Shown here piece after piece: positions 45,140 to 54,021 of a stretch of DNA of 56,044 bases. Position numbers and translations under genes: made by a program. The stretch is from NCBI GenBank assembly GCA_030378105.1, contig JAUCGL010000011.1, positions 1 to 56,044 on the forward strand. Reading direction: 5' to 3'. The DNA comes from Candidatus Halobeggiatoa sp. HSG11 (lineage in GTDB: Bacteria; Pseudomonadota; Gammaproteobacteria; Beggiatoales; Beggiatoaceae). Each line of letters starts with the position of its first letter. Within the stretch, counting starts at the first letter, position 1. The notes under the pieces were generated by a model, which saw nothing but the letters and a program-made list of their open reading frames with translations, was not told the DNA's origin and made no database searches.

Positions 45140-47071
45140 TTAAAATTTATGATTTTTTAACCATATTGCAACTTTCTTTTTTAACTGCAACCGTTCTTCT
45201 GCATTTAAACCATTTGGATCAAATCTATGCTGCTGATGTAAACTTAACATTAATTGTATATCTGTGGTTCGAGTTATAGAAATGCGTTGTAACCACTGGG
45301 TCAAATTTTCACCCGATTGTCTAACGTAATTTTTTTCATCAAGATATTGTATTATTTGGTTAAATTCAGAATCATCTCCAACCATTGCTATTGATTCTTG
45401 TTTGTGTACATGAGAAATCCTTTCTCTTAAATATAATCGCCATACTAAAGCTAAAATTAGAGGTAAAATAAGCCATAATAACCAACTGTTGTTACCATCT
45501 TCATCATCAGTCCATCGCCAATACGAAAATTTATAATGTAACCAAGAAAAAACATCATAGATTGGTTCCCACCAAGCTGCTTTATCTTCTTCAAAATCTA
45601 CCCAAATGGCTGGAGTATTGTCAATTTCCTGCCAACGTCCATCAACATAAGCAATTGTCCAAGCATGAGCATGTCGCCTACGTACTATATAAACATCTTC
45701 CAAACCACTATATTCTGTGACAGCATAACCAGAAGTATAACGAGATGGAATGCCAACTGTACGCAATAATAATGTGGTAGCAGTAGCAAAATATTCACAA
45801 TGCCCAGCTTTAGTGTGTTGTAAAAAAGATTGGAGTGGAGTAGCTGATTTAGATGTAGTTAAATTCAGAGTATAACTAAAATTTTGTTCAAAATATTGAG
45901 CTATAGTAGCTAAGGCTTGAGATGGTTGTTGATTGGACAAATTTAATTGTTTTGACAATGCTAGTAAATAGTTTTGTTCTTTCTCCGGCAATTGTAAATC
46001 ATACTTGGTTGGTGTGGCATCTAATGGAGTGCTTTGACCGAAATGAGCGGTGTAAATAGCTAATTCTGGCCCCTGTTCTACCTTAATCGCTCCAAAATTA
46101 TTGGTTTTCAAAATTGGCACAACAAAATTAGAAATTTGCTGACTTCCATTAGGGATTGGTAAAATACCTTTACCTCTATTTAAATAACCAGAAATTCTGA
46201 CTTTATCGTTTATTTTTGGATAAGGAGTAAATTGCCAAATTGTACCATTTCCAGTTGGAGAAATTGTTTTAAAAACAGGTTGTTTAGCATACCAAGTTGT
46301 ACCAAAGTATAAATTATAACTTGAACTGCGTAAATTTAATGGAGTTGTTGTTTCAACTCGCAGTAAGATTTTATCTGACTGTTTAAGACGGCCAATATCT
46401 CCAATTGCAGTATTTTGTTTATATGGGTCTTTTTTATTAAGAAAAAAATCTTCCAACCAATCCAGTATTAAAATTTCTACTTCAGTTTGTAAATTATGTA
46501 ATCCCAATTGAGTATTATAAGCTGAAATTGTAGCTACCATAACTAATAACAGCCAATGTAAACTTGTATAACGTTTAGGACGAATTGTCCATAATCCCCA
46601 AGCAATTAATAATATCATACCAGCAAAAAACCAAGTTCCACGTCCAACACTAGCAGCTAATAAACATACCATAATATAAGGATAACTTAAATTAATTGCG
46701 GCATTATTAATAGCGACACCTTTGGCTTCTTGGCGGCGTAATGAATAAAATAGGCTGGTTAATTTAACAGAATTTTGGATACTATAAATTTGGATGGTTA
46801 ACAATAAAAATAATATTATGGGTAACCAACTCAGCAAAGTCATAAGTCCATGCAGAGATTTTTGATCAAATAGGTAAATTGCAACTATAACTAAGGCTAA
46901 AGAACTCCAATCAGTTACTCGGTTAAAATCTTTGTCAGATAAGTTCCACCGCCAATTAACCCAACGTGCTGTTTCTAAAATTATTGCCATTGGTATAGCA
47001 ACAATTAATAAGTGGATTTGCCAACCCCAAAATATAACTGTGCAACCCAACAAAAATGGTGGAGGGGTCAT
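45140..47071 (-). CDS. TgpA-type membrane transglutaminase-like protein
   Basis: 643 residues. Five or six membrane helices in the first ~190 residues (a DUF3488-like region), a periplasmic domain with the transglutaminase core (about 400-500), another membrane helix (about 548-566) and a cytoplasmic DUF4129-like tail. Catalytic triad visible: Cys in AGHCEYFATATTLLLRT, His in VRRRHAHAWTIAYVDG, Asp in QEIDNTPAIW. TgpA of Pseudomonas is essential and has transglutaminase activity. It starts inside the histidine-kinase stop (4-bp overlap), so the two are co-translated. The usual neighbours (MoxR ATPase and DUF58 protein) are missing. Confidence 0.93.
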   Translation of the reverse strand: MTPPPFLLGCTVIFWGWQIHLLIVAIPMAIILETARWVNWRWNLSDKDFNRVTDWSSLALVIVAIYLFDQKSLHGLMTLLSWLPIILFLLLTIQIYSIQNSVKLTSLFYSLRRQEAKGVAINNAAINLSYPYIMVCLLAASVGRGTWFFAGMILLIAWGLWTIRPKRYTSLHWLLLVMVATISAYNTQLGLHNLQTEVEILILDWLEDFFLNKKDPYKQNTAIGDIGRLKQSDKILLRVETTTPLNLRSSSYNLYFGTTWYAKQPVFKTISPTGNGTIWQFTPYPKINDKVRISGYLNRGKGILPIPNGSQQISNFVVPILKTNNFGAIKVEQGPELAIYTAHFGQSTPLDATPTKYDLQLPEKEQNYLLALSKQLNLSNQQPSQALATIAQYFEQNFSYTLNLTTSKSATPLQSFLQHTKAGHCEYFATATTLLLRTVGIPSRYTSGYAVTEYSGLEDVYIVRRRHAHAWTIAYVDGRWQEIDNTPAIWVDFEEDKAAWWEPIYDVFSWLHYKFSYWRWTDDEDGNNSWLLWLILPLILALVWRLYLRERISHVHKQESIAMVGDDSEFNQIIQYLDEKNYVRQSGENLTQWLQRISITRTTDIQLMLSLHQQHRFDPNGLNAEERLQLKKKVAIWLKNHKF

Positions 47072-48561
47072 AATAACTTGGTTATTGTAATTTCTAATTC
47101 TGAAAAATTAACTGGTTTTTTAAAATAGGCATTAGCCCCAATTTCTAAACATTGTTCTTCACTACCAGTTACTACTAAAGCGGTTATCGCAATTATTGGT
47201 ATTTCAAAACCTTTGGCTCTTATTGTTGTGATTGCTTCAATACCATCCATTTCTGGCATTTGGATATCCATTATAATAAGATCAATATTTACTTCTAAAA
47301 CTTTTTTAATCGCTTGTAAACCGTCAAAGGCAACTATTACTTGATAACCTTTACTAGTCAATAATTCAGACAAAGAATCTGTAACTGTGAAATTATCATC
47401 TATCAATAAAATAGTTACGTTTTGTTGAGATATTGCAGTTAAATTATTTTGTACCGGATGTTCTGGCTGCCAAGGTAATGAAACTGTGAAACTACTACCT
47501 TTCCCCACTTCACTTTCAAGGGTTATACTACCACCGTGCATTTCTACAAAACGATATACTAAAGATAAGCCCAACCCGGTACCGCCTTGAATCCTATCTA
47601 AACCTCCATTTAATTGTACAAAAGGTTGAAATAATAGTTCCATATCTTTATCAGCAATACCAATTCCAGTATCAGATATAATTAAATCAACAGCTTCATG
47701 CTCTGGATAACCACAGACTGTTAAATTGACTGAACCACCATCAGGAGTAAATTTAATTGCATTAGTTATTAAATTAAGTAAAATTTCTTTTAAACAACGT
47801 TCATCGGCTTGAATAACGGTTATTTCACTATAAGAAGTGTTGAATACAGAAATATTTTTTTCGTTAGATAGTTTGCTGGTTATGCGTTGACAGACATTAG
47901 CAATAGTTTCAATCATAACTGAAGTTATATCTAAAGTAACTTTACCAGCATCAATTTTAGCAAGAGACAAAATACCGTTAATAATTGCTAATAATTTATT
48001 ACCATTATCTGTAATTGTTTGTAAAAATTTAATTTGTTGTTCATTTAAAGTTTCATAAGCTTCTTCTTGTAAAGCATCAGTTATTCCTAAAATACCATTC
48101 AATGGAGTTCTCAATTCATGACTTATATTTGCTAATAATTCATCTTTAAGACGAGAAGCCTGAGATAATTGTGCATCAACAATCGTTAATTCAGTTGTAC
48201 AGTCTGCAAGTTGTTTTTTTAATAATTCTGATTGATTTATTTCATTTATAATTCCAATTATTTCATTTTCTTGTTGAATATAAAAATGTTCAGCCATAAA
48301 AAGCTCACCATTTTTACGCTGCATTTGAAATTCAAACTTAACTCCTAAAGAAGTATTTAATTTTTTAAGAAATTGTTGAAAAGTGTCATTATTAATATGT
48401 AATATACTAACATTCTGTTTGATAAGCTCTTGTTCTTTATAACCAAATATATTTTCAACTGCATAATTACAAGCTTCAATTTCATTAGTTTGTAAATTAA
48501 TAGTTAAAATAACTTCACTTAGGTTAGATAATATTTCTTGGGGTATTGTATTGGTCATCAT
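47068..48561 (-). CDS. PAS-containing hybrid histidine kinase with receiver domain
   Basis: 497 residues, no membrane helix. PAS domain (about 8-115; NYAVENIFGYKEQELI), HisKA (about 140-205; ANISHELRTPLNGILG with the phospho-His), HATPase (about 245-365; LNLITNAIKFTPDGG, ISDTGIGI, GTGLGLSLVYRFV), and a C-terminal receiver (about 378-497; ILLIDDNFTV, IDLIIMDIQMPEMDG with the phospho-Asp, IAITALVV). A soluble hybrid sensor with both modules. Upstream of and overlapping the TgpA gene by 4 bp; whether they act together is unknown. Confidence 0.94.
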   Translation of the reverse strand: MMTNTIPQEILSNLSEVILTINLQTNEIEACNYAVENIFGYKEQELIKQNVSILHINNDTFQQFLKKLNTSLGVKFEFQMQRKNGELFMAEHFYIQQENEIIGIINEINQSELLKKQLADCTTELTIVDAQLSQASRLKDELLANISHELRTPLNGILGITDALQEEAYETLNEQQIKFLQTITDNGNKLLAIINGILSLAKIDAGKVTLDITSVMIETIANVCQRITSKLSNEKNISVFNTSYSEITVIQADERCLKEILLNLITNAIKFTPDGGSVNLTVCGYPEHEAVDLIISDTGIGIADKDMELLFQPFVQLNGGLDRIQGGTGLGLSLVYRFVEMHGGSITLESEVGKGSSFTVSLPWQPEHPVQNNLTAISQQNVTILLIDDNFTVTDSLSELLTSKGYQVIVAFDGLQAIKKVLEVNIDLIIMDIQMPEMDGIEAITTIRAKGFEIPIIAITALVVTGSEEQCLEIGANAYFKKPVNFSELEITITKLL

Positions 48562-48990
48562 AGTTATTTACTTTAAGGAATTAAGTTATATAAACTATTT
48601 TAAATGTATTTTTTTATATATGATATATTTTTATTTGATGGTCGGTTTCATTACACCGACCCTACAAGCATTTGTTAAATATTGATTTTATTGTTATCAA
48701 CAGAATTCGTTATAATCAGGATATTTTTGTTACATATCAAAAAGCAACTTAAGGAATGAGTATAACAAATAAAATTAATAGATGGAATAAAATGATAATA
48801 CTACGTTTCTTTTTTGGGTAGTTTTTGCACAAACTTAGCGAATGTCCTAAAAATCTATTTTAAGTATCAAAAAAATAATAGATTTATAACTTAAATAATA
48901 TTAGGTTTTCTTAAGAATTTGGGAGTACAAGGTCCCCTTGTTTTAACTTAGTAAAAAGACCTTGCTACTCCAAAAATCTGAAAAACTATA
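48562..48990. other. Intergenic region with hairpins
   Basis: 429 bp. GGTCGGTTTCATTACACCGACC is a hairpin at about 48641-48662. A longer imperfect palindrome (TTTGGGAGTACAAGGTCC, then GACCTTGCTACTCCAAA) lies at about 48918-48975, 16 bp past the lipoprotein stop, and could terminate it. CAACTTAAGGAATGAGTAT near 48747 also occurs at 23868. No gene seen. Confidence 0.55.
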
Positions 48991-49296
48991 TTAAAACTGA
49001 TTGGTATAACTTTTTGTTTTAACTTTACCTTTAAGAAATAGAATATTAGCTTTGATTTTCTCAGTTGTCCAAGTCATAGTAGTGCCGGACAAATTATCTA
49101 AACCAAGCAAAGTCCCAATAGTACCAGTATCAACACTTCCACCAGTCACCTTAGTTGGTTCTCCTAATATCTTAATAACTTCTTGCTCTGTCATACCTTT
49201 TTCAACTTCAGCAAAACTAGTATAGTTAAGTTGTGGAGTAGCACAACCACTTAATAATACTAACAATATAAATATATATCTTAAATATGCTAACAT
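48991..49296 (-). CDS. Small BamE/SmpA-like lipoprotein
   Basis: 101 residues. Signal peptide with the lipobox LLSGC (Cys at about residue 18), so a lipoprotein. The mature part begins with Q/N-rich residues and has EVEKGMTEQEVIKILGEPTKV, the helix-turn pattern of SmpA/OmlA (BamE) folds, followed by TTMTWTTEKIKANILFLKGKV. It is shorter than BamE at the C-terminus and need not be part of the Bam complex. Located between repeats; monocistronic. Confidence 0.8.
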   Translation of the reverse strand: MLAYLRYIFILLVLLSGCATPQLNYTSFAEVEKGMTEQEVIKILGEPTKVTGGSVDTGTIGTLLGLDNLSGTTMTWTTEKIKANILFLKGKVKTKSYTNQF

Positions 49297-49443
49297 AATT
49301 GCTCCTTAATTAAATAATTTCTTTGTACGAAATAAAAAAAAGATTTTTAATAGTTTATCAAATATCAAGAGAAATCCAAAAATGAAGACCACCTATTCAC
49401 TCAAATAGGGAATTATCTCATTTAAATTGGCATCCTTCAAGAA

Positions 49444-49548
49444 TATAGCATTTCCCGATTAAATAGATTACAGTAATACAAAATAAATAATTGATATTTT
49501 TATAGAATTTAATTAATAATTAACCATTCATAATTAATAATTGCTATA
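49444..49548. repeat. MITE family A, copy 2
   Basis: 105 bp, TATAGCATTTCCCGATTAAA ... AATTGCTATA; same family as 9534-9624 and 52920-53024. The following 49549-49860 hold a CGGGAATGG/TTCCCGAAAC repeat pair and CTACCATTAAGTTAAGAGC, but no gene. Confidence 0.8.
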
Positions 49549-50101
49549 ATGTTAGTTTAACAGCAATTCTCGTTGACAGTTATTTCAGGAATGGAACGAA
49601 GTGGATTTCCCGAAACGATTGCTAGATATGGGCTTCTGGAAATCATTTTCACTCCATTCCCGAAACAACTATTCACTACTTTTGCGTTAATATTAAGGAA
49701 ACCATTTTTTTATAACATAATTATCAACCGTTTCAATCACTACCATTAAGTTAAGAGCAAACATAAAGGACTGTCAACTTAAGTTATGTGATGATTTGTA
49801 GGGGTAGGGTAATCCCTTGTGGTTACCCAAAATTAAATCCTTATTTAGTAATTACTCACTGAGTGTAGTTGTAATTTAATGTATTATATCCTATTGTGCT
49901 GATATAGTTGGCATAGCTGACGGAGCAAAGGATAACTGGAAGTTTTTTTGAGCAATTCACTAAAAAATTTGTGTAAGATTTTTATCATGTTAGTGAATAT
50001 ATCAGTGATAGTGCAGATGCTATCTGTTACAAAGTATCGAACGACGTTAAGAATGGTTAGAAAAAAATTTGGTAAAAATAAACTACATAAACTTAATAAA
50101 G

Positions 50102-50359
50102 TAGGACTTACGCATTGACAAAAGCTAAAAAATATTAATTTTTTGTAAATTATATAGTTATAACTTATTATTGTTCCCAAACTCCTGTTTGGGAACACAA
50201 TGCCGTTTATAGCTCTGCTTTGAATTGAGGTAAGATATATCATTATTAACGACGAAGCGGAGCTTCTTGGCAGTGCGTTCCCAAACAAGAGTTTGGGAAC
50301 GATATTTAGATATTTAAACGGTTTCATTAAATGTTTGTCTTGTCAATGCGTAAGTCCTA
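50102..50359. mobile_element. MITE family B, complete copy
   Basis: 258 bp with perfect 20-bp inverted ends TAGGACTTACGCATTGACAA and TTGTCAATGCGTAAGTCCTA, and an internal inverted pair around TTCCCAAAC/GTTTGGGAA. Other copies or parts: 21198-21413, 21910-22161 and 55918-56044. No complete coding region. The termini resemble those of transposons common in cyanobacteria and sulfur bacteria; family not assigned. Confidence 0.88.
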
Positions 50360-50463
50360 TAAAGCCATAACATATATAGAAAATCATAAATCAATATGGT
50401 ATTAAATAACCAATAGTTTAACATTAAATTACAACTACACCTTCTGTACCACCTATCAATAAT

Positions 50464-50525
50464 AGCAGTGAACAAGCCATTTGTATGAGTACTATTTTTT
50501 GAAAAAGTGACTAAATGGTTTTCGT
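50464..50525 (+). pseudogene. IS66 transposase C-terminal scrap
   Basis: AACAAGCCATTTGTATGAGT onward matches 18567-18588 and 18771-18800 of the IS66 relic after removing the inserted MITE. It is only about 60 bp and serves as an empty-site control for that insertion. Confidence 0.7.
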
Positions 50526-50579
50526 TCTGTCCAAAACCTAGCAGGTTTCACACGAATGTATTTTTATGAATGTCTATTA

Positions 50580-51353
50580 CTACAAAATAAATCGCCATTC
50601 ACTGTCAAAAGCACGCTGATAAACAAAATAAACACTTATCATAGCTCCCAATGCAGTGGCTGCTGAAATCATTAACATAACAACAATTTGATATTTAGCT
50701 GCTTGCACTGGATCAGCACCAGCTAATAATTGTCCAGTCATCATACCGGGAATAGATACCAATCCGACTGCACTCATAGAATTGATAGTTGGAGTGAGTC
50801 CAGCCATTAACGCAACACGGATACTTGGAAGTGAAACCTCCCAAGGATTACCACCAAATGCAAGAGCTTGGTTAACTTCGGTATTTCGTTTTCGTAAATC
50901 ATCAAATAATCGTTCTAATGAAAGTGCAATTCCATTCATAGAATTACCAAGTATCATACCGCCCATAGTAAGAAAATAACGTGGATCATACCAAGGATCA
51001 ACCTGAACAATTAATCCTGTTACCGAAAACGCAACTGTTACACCAGAAATAAATACTGCACTAACTGTAGGTAAATAAAGATTGGATGGTTTATGCCTAA
51101 CACGCTTGAGCAGTATTTGTGCCGTCATTAATATCATAAACAAAAATACTCCCAATACTATCCAAACAGAATTAGTGGTGAATATCCAAGTAAGAGCTAA
51201 ACCCAAAGCGATAAGTTGAAGATAGGTGCGTAATGTAGCAATAACCAAAGAACGTAACAATCCCAGTGACATAAAAACTGAAATAACACCGGCTATTATT
51301 ATAAAAGAGGTAGCAAGTAATAATTCAAGCCAACCAATAGTTTCTGCATTCAT
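50580..51353 (-). CDS. fetB: FetB-type iron-efflux ABC transporter permease (UPF0014)
   Basis: 257 residues, about seven hydrophobic segments. Family signature: VISVFMSLGLLRSLVIATLRTYLQLI at the front, GMILGNSMNGIALSLERL in the middle, then VALMAGLTPTINSMSAVGLVSIPGMMTGQLLAGADP. E. coli FetAB exports iron and protects against peroxide stress. The ATPase gene fetA, normally next to it, is not present. Good ribosome site (AAGGTG). If the protein works it needs a partner encoded elsewhere. Next gene upstream is apaH, 61 bp away on the same strand. Confidence 0.92.
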   Translation of the reverse strand: MNAETIGWLELLLATSFIIIAGVISVFMSLGLLRSLVIATLRTYLQLIALGLALTWIFTTNSVWIVLGVFLFMILMTAQILLKRVRHKPSNLYLPTVSAVFISGVTVAFSVTGLIVQVDPWYDPRYFLTMGGMILGNSMNGIALSLERLFDDLRKRNTEVNQALAFGGNPWEVSLPSIRVALMAGLTPTINSMSAVGLVSIPGMMTGQLLAGADPVQAAKYQIVVMLMISAATALGAMISVYFVYQRAFDSEWRFIL

Positions 51354-51414
51354 ATTTCACCTTGACAGCCTGATTTTGTTAATTAAATATTAACTTTGGT
51401 GCAGTCTTTTATGA

Positions 51415-52248
51415 TTATAACCAATCATTTGGATTGCATATAGATTTACATGGCATACTAAAAGTTTGCTTATCTTCTATCCGTAAAGCAGTCAAGGCTC
51501 CACCCCATACACAACCTGTATCAAGTGCATAAACATTATTATCCGCATGATAACCTAATGAAGCCCAATGCCCAAAAATAATTTGAATATTATGCTTGTT
51601 AGGCCATGTAAACCAAGGTTGTTGTTCATTATTTTGCTCAACAAAAATAGGTGAATCTTTTTTCTTCAAATTAAGTTTTCCATCAACATTGCAATAACGT
51701 AATCGAGTTAAGCAGTTACTAATAAAACGTAACCTTTCCCAACCCTGAAGTTTTTTTGACCATCGGTTGGGATTGTTGCCATACATATTGGCTAAAAACT
51801 GTTGATATTTTTTGCCCTGTATAACTGTTTCAAGTTCACTAGCATATTGAGAAATTTGAGCTAAGTTCCATTGTGGCAATACACCTGCATGGACAAGAGC
51901 TATTTTTAAATCAGAATCATAATGCCAAAATGGACGGTGTCGCAACCATTGCAATAATTCTTCTCGATCTGGAGCCGATAAAATATTTTCAAGTGTATCT
52001 TTATCCTTAAGTTTTGAATTTCCATGTGCAATTGCAAGCAAATGTAAATCGTGATTTCCCATAACTGTAACAGCTTGTTTTCCCAAATTTTTAACAAACC
52101 GTAACACCTCTAGAGAGTTTGGACCTCGATTAACTAAGTCACCAACAAACCATAGAATATCTTGTTTTGGATCAAAGTTAATTAATTTCAGCAAATGTTG
52201 CAAATTTTCGTAGCAACCTTGTATATCACCAATGGCATAAGTTGACAT
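51415..52248 (-). CDS. apaH: Bis(5'-nucleosyl)-tetraphosphatase (symmetrical)
   Basis: 277 residues. A calcineurin-like metallophosphatase with GDIQGCYENLQ, WFVGDLVNRGP, VMGNHDLHLLAI, and LVHAGVLPQW motifs; ends with FGHWASLGYH and ALDTGCVWGGALTALR. ApaH cleaves Ap4A to two ADP and removes Np4 caps. E. coli apaH follows rsmA (ksgA) and apaG; neither is here. Confidence 0.96.
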   Translation of the reverse strand: MSTYAIGDIQGCYENLQHLLKLINFDPKQDILWFVGDLVNRGPNSLEVLRFVKNLGKQAVTVMGNHDLHLLAIAHGNSKLKDKDTLENILSAPDREELLQWLRHRPFWHYDSDLKIALVHAGVLPQWNLAQISQYASELETVIQGKKYQQFLANMYGNNPNRWSKKLQGWERLRFISNCLTRLRYCNVDGKLNLKKKDSPIFVEQNNEQQPWFTWPNKHNIQIIFGHWASLGYHADNNVYALDTGCVWGGALTALRIEDKQTFSMPCKSICNPNDWL

Positions 52249-52314
52249 ATTAATTTAGTTATGAATTATATGAAGTTGGACGTGTCTGGATAATGTAATA
52301 TATTCCACCGATTT

Positions 52315-52361
52315 CATCGGTAGCTATTCACATTCAATCTTTTCAAGGTTAATAAATCAAT
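52315..52361. repeat. Palindromic repeat, second copy
   Basis: CCACCGATTTCATCGGTAGC with the same following block as 43731-43788. It continues with TCCCGAAGGGATGAAACATG and ATAGCCATAGCTGAAACC to about 52412. The rest of 52249-53037 holds the CAGATAAATAA/AACCTCGCAGGTTT repeat (52443-52538), the small gene at 52507-52677 and a MITE (52920-53024). Confidence 0.7.
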
Positions 52362-52506
52362 TGTTAATCCCGAAGGGATGAAACATGAATAGCCATAGCT
52401 GAAACCTATGGTACTTTAAAAAAATCAAAAGGAGTTTGAGGACTATAAGTTTTTCAGATAAATAATTTCACTTAAAACCTACGAAGTTTCCAAAACCTCG
52501 CAGGTT

Positions 52507-52677
52507 TCACACGAATGTATCTTTATGAATGTCTATAGATTCTCTATTTTGAATAAGTTCAGATATATTTGACAAAGTAACATATTGACCATTTTGGTTT
52601 GCATTACGAATAAAATGACGAACTATTTCTTCATGTGAACCATCAATGGCATATGGTTTACCTAGTATGTATTTCAT
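52507..52677 (-). CDS. Short unknown protein, probably cut off by a repeat
   Basis: 56 residues from ATG 52677: MKYILGKPYAIDGSHEEIVR then HFIRNANQNGQYVTLSNISE and LIQNRES. Composition and pattern look like a real soluble protein, not random AT-rich translation. The last ~9 codons (IDIHKDTFV) fall inside the ACGAATGTAT..ATGAATGTCTAT repeat, so the original gene was probably longer. I do not recognise the family; a small TA-type or regulatory protein is possible. Confidence 0.5.
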   Translation of the reverse strand: MKYILGKPYAIDGSHEEIVRHFIRNANQNGQYVTLSNISELIQNRESIDIHKDTFV

Positions 52678-52919
52678 GCTATTCTATGAGTTGTGTTAGG
52701 TAAAAAGGTGATATAGTTTTTCAGATAAACATTTCGGCCAAAAGACCTTATTATAACACATATTTTTTATAAATGTACCTTTTCATTTGTAACTGCCATC
52801 CCTATTCAAGAAACAATATCATTAAGTTATAGTAATACCTTCGCCAATGTCAGAATTCATTGTTTCGGGAAATCTGCTTCGCTCCATTGGCTACGGTATT
52901 GTTATAGATAACCAAACAT

Positions 52920-53024
52920 TATAGCAATTCTTAATTATGAATGCTTAATTATTAATTAAAATCTATAAAAATATCAGATTCTTACTTAATATAACTGTAG
53001 TCTATTTAATTGGGAAATGCTATA
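52920..53024. repeat. MITE family A, copy 3 (inverted), 13 bp before the GST gene
   Basis: TATAGCAATTCTTAATTATG to GGGAAATGCTATA. Reverse complement of the copy at 49444-49548. Its end is 13 bp before the ATG at 53038, so it replaces the promoter-proximal region of that gene. Confidence 0.82.
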
Positions 53025-53037
53025 AACTTAAAATAAT

Positions 53038-54021
53038 ATGAAAATTGACAACAATAAAACCATTTTAAAAAACAATTACTTTGCCCATCTTTCAAATATA
53101 ACACTAGAAAAAGCTATACAACGTACTTTTACCTTACATAAAGGAGAAGAGGTAAGTATTGGCGGTGACTCGGAAGAACTGTTGTGTTTAGTTAAAGGAA
53201 AAATCAAAGTTGCCAATACAGTTATTGACACCAATGACGCTCAACCTCTACCATTTCCAAATCTACCTGAAACGTTAACAATACATGCTATTGATGATGC
53301 TGTTGTTTGCCAAGTTAATGGTGAAGAATTGAATGCGAATGCCGTTAAAACTGAATTGGAATTAATTACTTTTGCTGCTTGCCCTTACGGACAGCGTACT
53401 TTAATCACTCTGTTATACACTAATAGCCCTCATAAACTGACCGTTATTGAACCTGGCAATCTACCAACATGGTTTAAACAAGTATCACCACTTGGAAAAG
53501 TACCAATACTGCGAGTTGGAGATGAGAAAGCTATATTTGAATCTTCCGTAATAAATGATTATTTAAACCAAGTAACAGACAATTATTTACTGCCTAATGA
53601 CTCTTTACACAGAGCTTTATGTTGTAGTTGGATTGAATTTTGTTCCACTTGCTTATCTGATTTTATGAATATCATTGTAGCTCCATCAAAGACAGCATTT
53701 AATGAGGCCAATGACAATTTTTTGAAAAACCTGCAAATTTTAGAGCAACAAGTTGATGAAAATGGGCCTTATTTTGTTGGTGAGCAGTTTACTTTGGTAG
53801 ATTCAACGTATGCTCCACTTTTTCTCCGCATGGAACATTTATCTGAAATAGTTGATTTTTATACAGCAACAGAATTTCCTAGGATTAAAAACTGGAGTAA
53901 AAACTTGTTAGCTCAAGAAGCAGTGCAAAAATCTGTTATAGGAGGAGATTTTTCTAAAATATTCCGTATGTTTGTCCAAAAAATGGGAAAAGATGGTTAC
54001 GTAAATAGCTTATGCAAATAG
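53038..54021 (+). CDS. GST-family protein with N-terminal beta-rich domain
   Basis: 327 residues. Residues ~1-105 form a beta-rich, cyclic-nucleotide-binding- or cupin-like stretch (RTFTLHKGEEVSIGGDSEEL then LCLVKGKIKV). From ~108 is a thioredoxin-fold GST N-domain: ITFAACPYGQRTLITLLY, WFKQVSPLGKVPILRVG and FESSVINDYL, followed by the helical C-domain (ENGPYFVGEQFTLVDSTYAP). The CPYGQR motif resembles omega/SspA-like GSTs with a Cys active site. The stop lies 10 bp inside dusB, so it is translationally linked with that gene. The two-domain fusion is unusual to me; no ligand can be inferred. Confidence 0.75.
   Translation: MKIDNNKTILKNNYFAHLSNITLEKAIQRTFTLHKGEEVSIGGDSEELLCLVKGKIKVANTVIDTNDAQPLPFPNLPETLTIHAIDDAVVCQVNGEELNANAVKTELELITFAACPYGQRTLITLLYTNSPHKLTVIEPGNLPTWFKQVSPLGKVPILRVGDEKAIFESSVINDYLNQVTDNYLLPNDSLHRALCCSWIEFCSTCLSDFMNIIVAPSKTAFNEANDNFLKNLQILEQQVDENGPYFVGEQFTLVDSTYAPLFLRMEHLSEIVDFYTATEFPRIKNWSKNLLAQEAVQKSVIGGDFSKIFRMFVQKMGKDGYVNSLCK

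Noticed and set aside
45140-48561. TgpA plus hybrid kinase as part of a MoxR/DUF58/TgpA secretion-type operon
   Set aside because: Neither a MoxR nor a DUF58 gene adjoins; the MoxR gene at 35325 belongs to a different operon 9 kb away.
49884-50327. 147-residue frame on the minus strand
   Set aside because: Most of it runs through MITE family B and its flanks; it has no family features.
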